Assembly (NCBI GenBank): GCA_030616465.1
Contig: JAUWXH010000172.1
Span: forward strand, 1-5,672
Direction of reading: 5' to 3'
Origin: Planctomycetota bacterium
GTDB lineage: Bacteria > Planctomycetota > Phycisphaerae > UBA1845 > Fen-1342
DNA length: 5,672 bases
Shown here: piece after piece, positions 3,841-5,672 of the stretch
Layout of the letters: the number at the start of each line of letters is the position of its first letter
How positions within the stretch are numbered: the first letter of the stretch is position 1
Notes under the pieces: model-generated
What the model was told of the DNA's origin: nothing
The model's input: only the letters and a program-made list of their open reading frames with translations
Databases searched by the model: none
Made by a program: the position numbers and the translations under genes

Positions 3841-5672
3841 GTGGCTGAAACCTCCTATTCACGCAGTCGCGGTGCCGCCCTGCTCGGGCTGGCGCTCCAG
3901 CTTGTCGGCACGGCCGCGGCGTTCGCACTGGGCTACGCCGTCGGAGCCACGGCGATGTTCCAGCTCGGCTGGTACCTGTTGGGCGGAGTGCCGCTGTGGT
4001 TCGTTACCCTCCTGGTTTTCCGGCAGCACGAATTGGCAGCGCTCGAGAAACTGGACCTGGAGGAGCTCCGCCGGGAGAAGCGGGCCAGCGGCGGGGGCGA
4101 AGCCATCTTCGACGAGGAAGGCGGGGCCGGCCTGGGCTTCATGGTGGCCGAAACCCGGCTGCGCTGGATGGAACGCTGGCTGATCCCGGCCTTCGGGCTG
4201 GTCTCGGTGGCGTACCTGGTGGGCTTCGGGCTGTGGCGCTGGGCGGCGCTGGAGCTCGGCATCGGCGAGCCGGGCTGGCCGGCGTTGGGCAACGCGCCGC
4301 TGGCAATGGTCGCCCTGGCCGTGCTGATGCTCTTCCTCTTCCTGTTCGCGCGCTACGCCTCCGGCATGGGACGCGTGCCGGAGTGGCACCTGCTGCGCGG
4401 CTGCGGCTCGTACATGCTCGGCAATGCCGTGGCCGCCATGGCGCTGATCGTGTGCCTGGGTGTGCATCTGTACGTGGGGGCGGATTCCTGGGAGCACGTC
4501 CTGGCCTACGTCATCCCGGTGGCGATGGTCCTGCTGGGGGCCGAGACGTTCCTCAACTTCGTTCTGGACATTTACCGGCCGCGCACGCCGGACGCGGTTC
4601 CCCGGGCGTGTTTCGACAGTCGCATTCTGGGGTTGATTTCGGAGCCGGGCGGGATCGCCCACACGCTGGCCGAGGCGATCAACTATCAGTTCGGCTTCGA
4701 GGTCTCGCAGACGTGGTTCTATCAACTGTTGCAGCGGGCGGCGTTGCCGCTGATCGCGGTGGGCGCGCTGTCCCTCTGGGTGTTGTCGAGCGTCATCGTG
4801 GTCCAGCCGCACGAGATGGCGATCGTCGAGCGGTTCGGGCGTCAGTTGAACGCGGCGGACCCCTGCGGGCCGGGGCTGCACTGGAAGTGGCCGTGGCCGA
4901 TCGATCGGACGCGCAAGTACAACACCGGGCAGCTTTATCAGGTTTACGTTGGCGCCAAGACTGAGGCCGAGGAGCCTGAGCAGGCGGACGTCTCGGTGGT
5001 CGAGCTGTGGGACGATCCGAAGCACCGCGGCGTGGAACACTACGACCTGCTCGTCGCGCCGGCGCCCAGGAAGCCGGGTGAAGGCGCGGCCCAGCGGTCG
5101 GATGCACCGACCGAGCAAGAAACGGGCGAGCAGGTCGCCAAGGATGTGCCGGTCCACATCATGCGGATGGACGTCGTCATCCAGTACAAGATCGAGCCGA
5201 CCGAGCTGGCCGCCTACACCCGCTCCGTCGCCAATCCGCACGATGCACTGCAAGACATCGCCTGGGAGGAGGTGCTGCGCTTCAGCGCCTCGGCCACTCC
5301 CGATCAGCTTCTCGGCGAGCTGCGCAGCAAAGCCGGCAGCATCCTCAGGGAGAACATCACCAAGCGGATCAGGGCCCGCAACCTGGGTCTGACGATCGAT
5401 TACGTGGGGTTGCATGGGGTACACCCGGCCCCGGATGTCGCCAAGGCCTTCCGCAAGGTTGTCAGCGCCGGACAGGAGAAGGCCGCGACGATCCGCCAGG
5501 CGCGCGTCTCGGAGAACAAGGTGCTCTCCCGCGTGGCCGGTGACCGTCGGAAGGCTCTCGCTCTGGTGCGGGCGATCGACAACACCAAGGCCTACGGGGA
5601 CGCGTTCGATCAGGCCGAGCGGGAGCTGGGCGATTCGGCCCGCGCCGTGCCACAGGAGATCGTCGATCGGCT
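3841..5672 (+). CDS. Polytopic SPFH-domain protein, HflK-like (partial, runs off the right edge)
   Basis: The frame stays open from the GTG at 3841 to the window end (610 full codons), so the C-terminus is missing. The N-terminal ~300 residues are membrane-embedded, with hydrophobic segments at about 12-37, 40-60, 112-132, 153-171, 189-211 and 218-243. A charged cytoplasmic-looking loop (61-111) follows the second. The segment YQFGFEVSQTWFY (282-294) then leads to a last helix (299-321) and an SPFH domain of HflK type: VVQPHEMAIVERFGR (320-334), PGLHWKWPWP (344-353), then VDVV-type strands and YKIEP (449-453). A charged, Pro/Glu-rich insert (about 371-436) splits the domain. An Ala/Glu/Arg-rich helical stalk begins near 540. 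HflK and HflC form membrane cages around the FtsH protease in E. coli. The long polytopic N-terminus is absent from E. coli HflK, but I recall it from planctomycete homologues. A partner SPFH gene downstream would be expected but lies outside. Confidence 0.88.
   Translation, partial: MAETSYSRSRGAALLGLALQLVGTAAAFALGYAVGATAMFQLGWYLLGGVPLWFVTLLVFRQHELAALEKLDLEELRREKRASGGGEAIFDEEGGAGLGFMVAETRLRWMERWLIPAFGLVSVAYLVGFGLWRWAALELGIGEPGWPALGNAPLAMVALAVLMLFLFLFARYASGMGRVPEWHLLRGCGSYMLGNAVAAMALIVCLGVHLYVGADSWEHVLAYVIPVAMVLLGAETFLNFVLDIYRPRTPDAVPRACFDSRILGLISEPGGIAHTLAEAINYQFGFEVSQTWFYQLLQRAALPLIAVGALSLWVLSSVIVVQPHEMAIVERFGRQLNAADPCGPGLHWKWPWPIDRTRKYNTGQLYQVYVGAKTEAEEPEQADVSVVELWDDPKHRGVEHYDLLVAPAPRKPGEGAAQRSDAPTEQETGEQVAKDVPVHIMRMDVVIQYKIEPTELAAYTRSVANPHDALQDIAWEEVLRFSASATPDQLLGELRSKAGSILRENITKRIRARNLGLTIDYVGLHGVHPAPDVAKAFRKVVSAGQEKAATIRQARVSENKVLSRVAGDRRKALALVRAIDNTKAYGDAFDQAERELGDSARAVPQEIVDR

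Noticed and set aside
2667..3848. 393-codon plus-strand open frame
   Set aside because: It is antisense to the ABC permease. Its Glu/Asp/Gln/Arg-rich, repeat-like composition is what the complement of a hydrophobic membrane protein gives, and the permease frame has clear family motifs.
3996..4964. 322-codon plus-strand open frame
   Set aside because: It is a Gly/Arg/Ala-rich out-of-frame shadow within the SPFH gene, with no ribosome binding site or motif.
3859..5424. 521-codon minus-strand open frame
   Set aside because: It is antisense to the SPFH gene, charged and low in complexity, with no recognisable domain. The plus-strand frame has SPFH sequence and a strong start.
1..5672. CRISPR array, mobile element, tRNA or defence system
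   Set aside because: I found no spaced repeats, terminal inverted repeats, transposase motifs, cloverleaf or defence domains on either strand.

Overview
The window is GC-rich bacterial DNA with four well-supported genes. Everything points to a member of the PVC group, most likely Planctomycetota. The evidence is a 71-residue small basic protein of a kind I know only from PVC genomes, and an HflK-like SPFH protein carrying the polytopic N-terminal half typical of planctomycete homologues. This assignment is inference from protein character, not a database match.

Layout. Positions 1-42 hold the last codons of an unidentified plus-strand gene. A near-consensus sigma70-type promoter (TTGGCA, 17 bp, extended TGC-TATACT) then drives the small basic protein gene (131-346, +). 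A 326 bp non-coding stretch follows, with GC-rich hairpins, a run of nine C and a second good promoter (TTGACA, 16 bp, TACATT). That promoter leads into a P1B-type heavy-metal-transporting ATPase (673-2667, +). Only 20 bp further on, and convergent with it, ends an ABC-2-type permease gene (2688-3662, -). A 178 bp divergent intergenic region with a symmetric -10-like element and a 12 bp direct repeat separates the permease from a large SPFH/HflK-like membrane protein gene. That last gene starts at a GTG at 3841 behind a strong Shine-Dalgarno and runs off the right edge, with at least 610 codons visible.

How the genes relate. The small basic protein (probably ribosome- or RNA-associated) and the metal ATPase each have their own promoter and look like independent units. 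The permease and the SPFH gene form a divergent pair. SPFH proteins scaffold membrane complexes, so a shared membrane role is possible but unproven. No ATP-binding subunit for the permease lies in the window. The rest of the SPFH gene and whatever follows it are outside.

I see no CRISPR array, transposase, tRNA, rRNA or defence gene. The content looks like ordinary chromosome. The points most worth a second look are the unusual TM7/TM8 residues of the ATPase, the polytopic SPFH architecture and the divergent promoter region.
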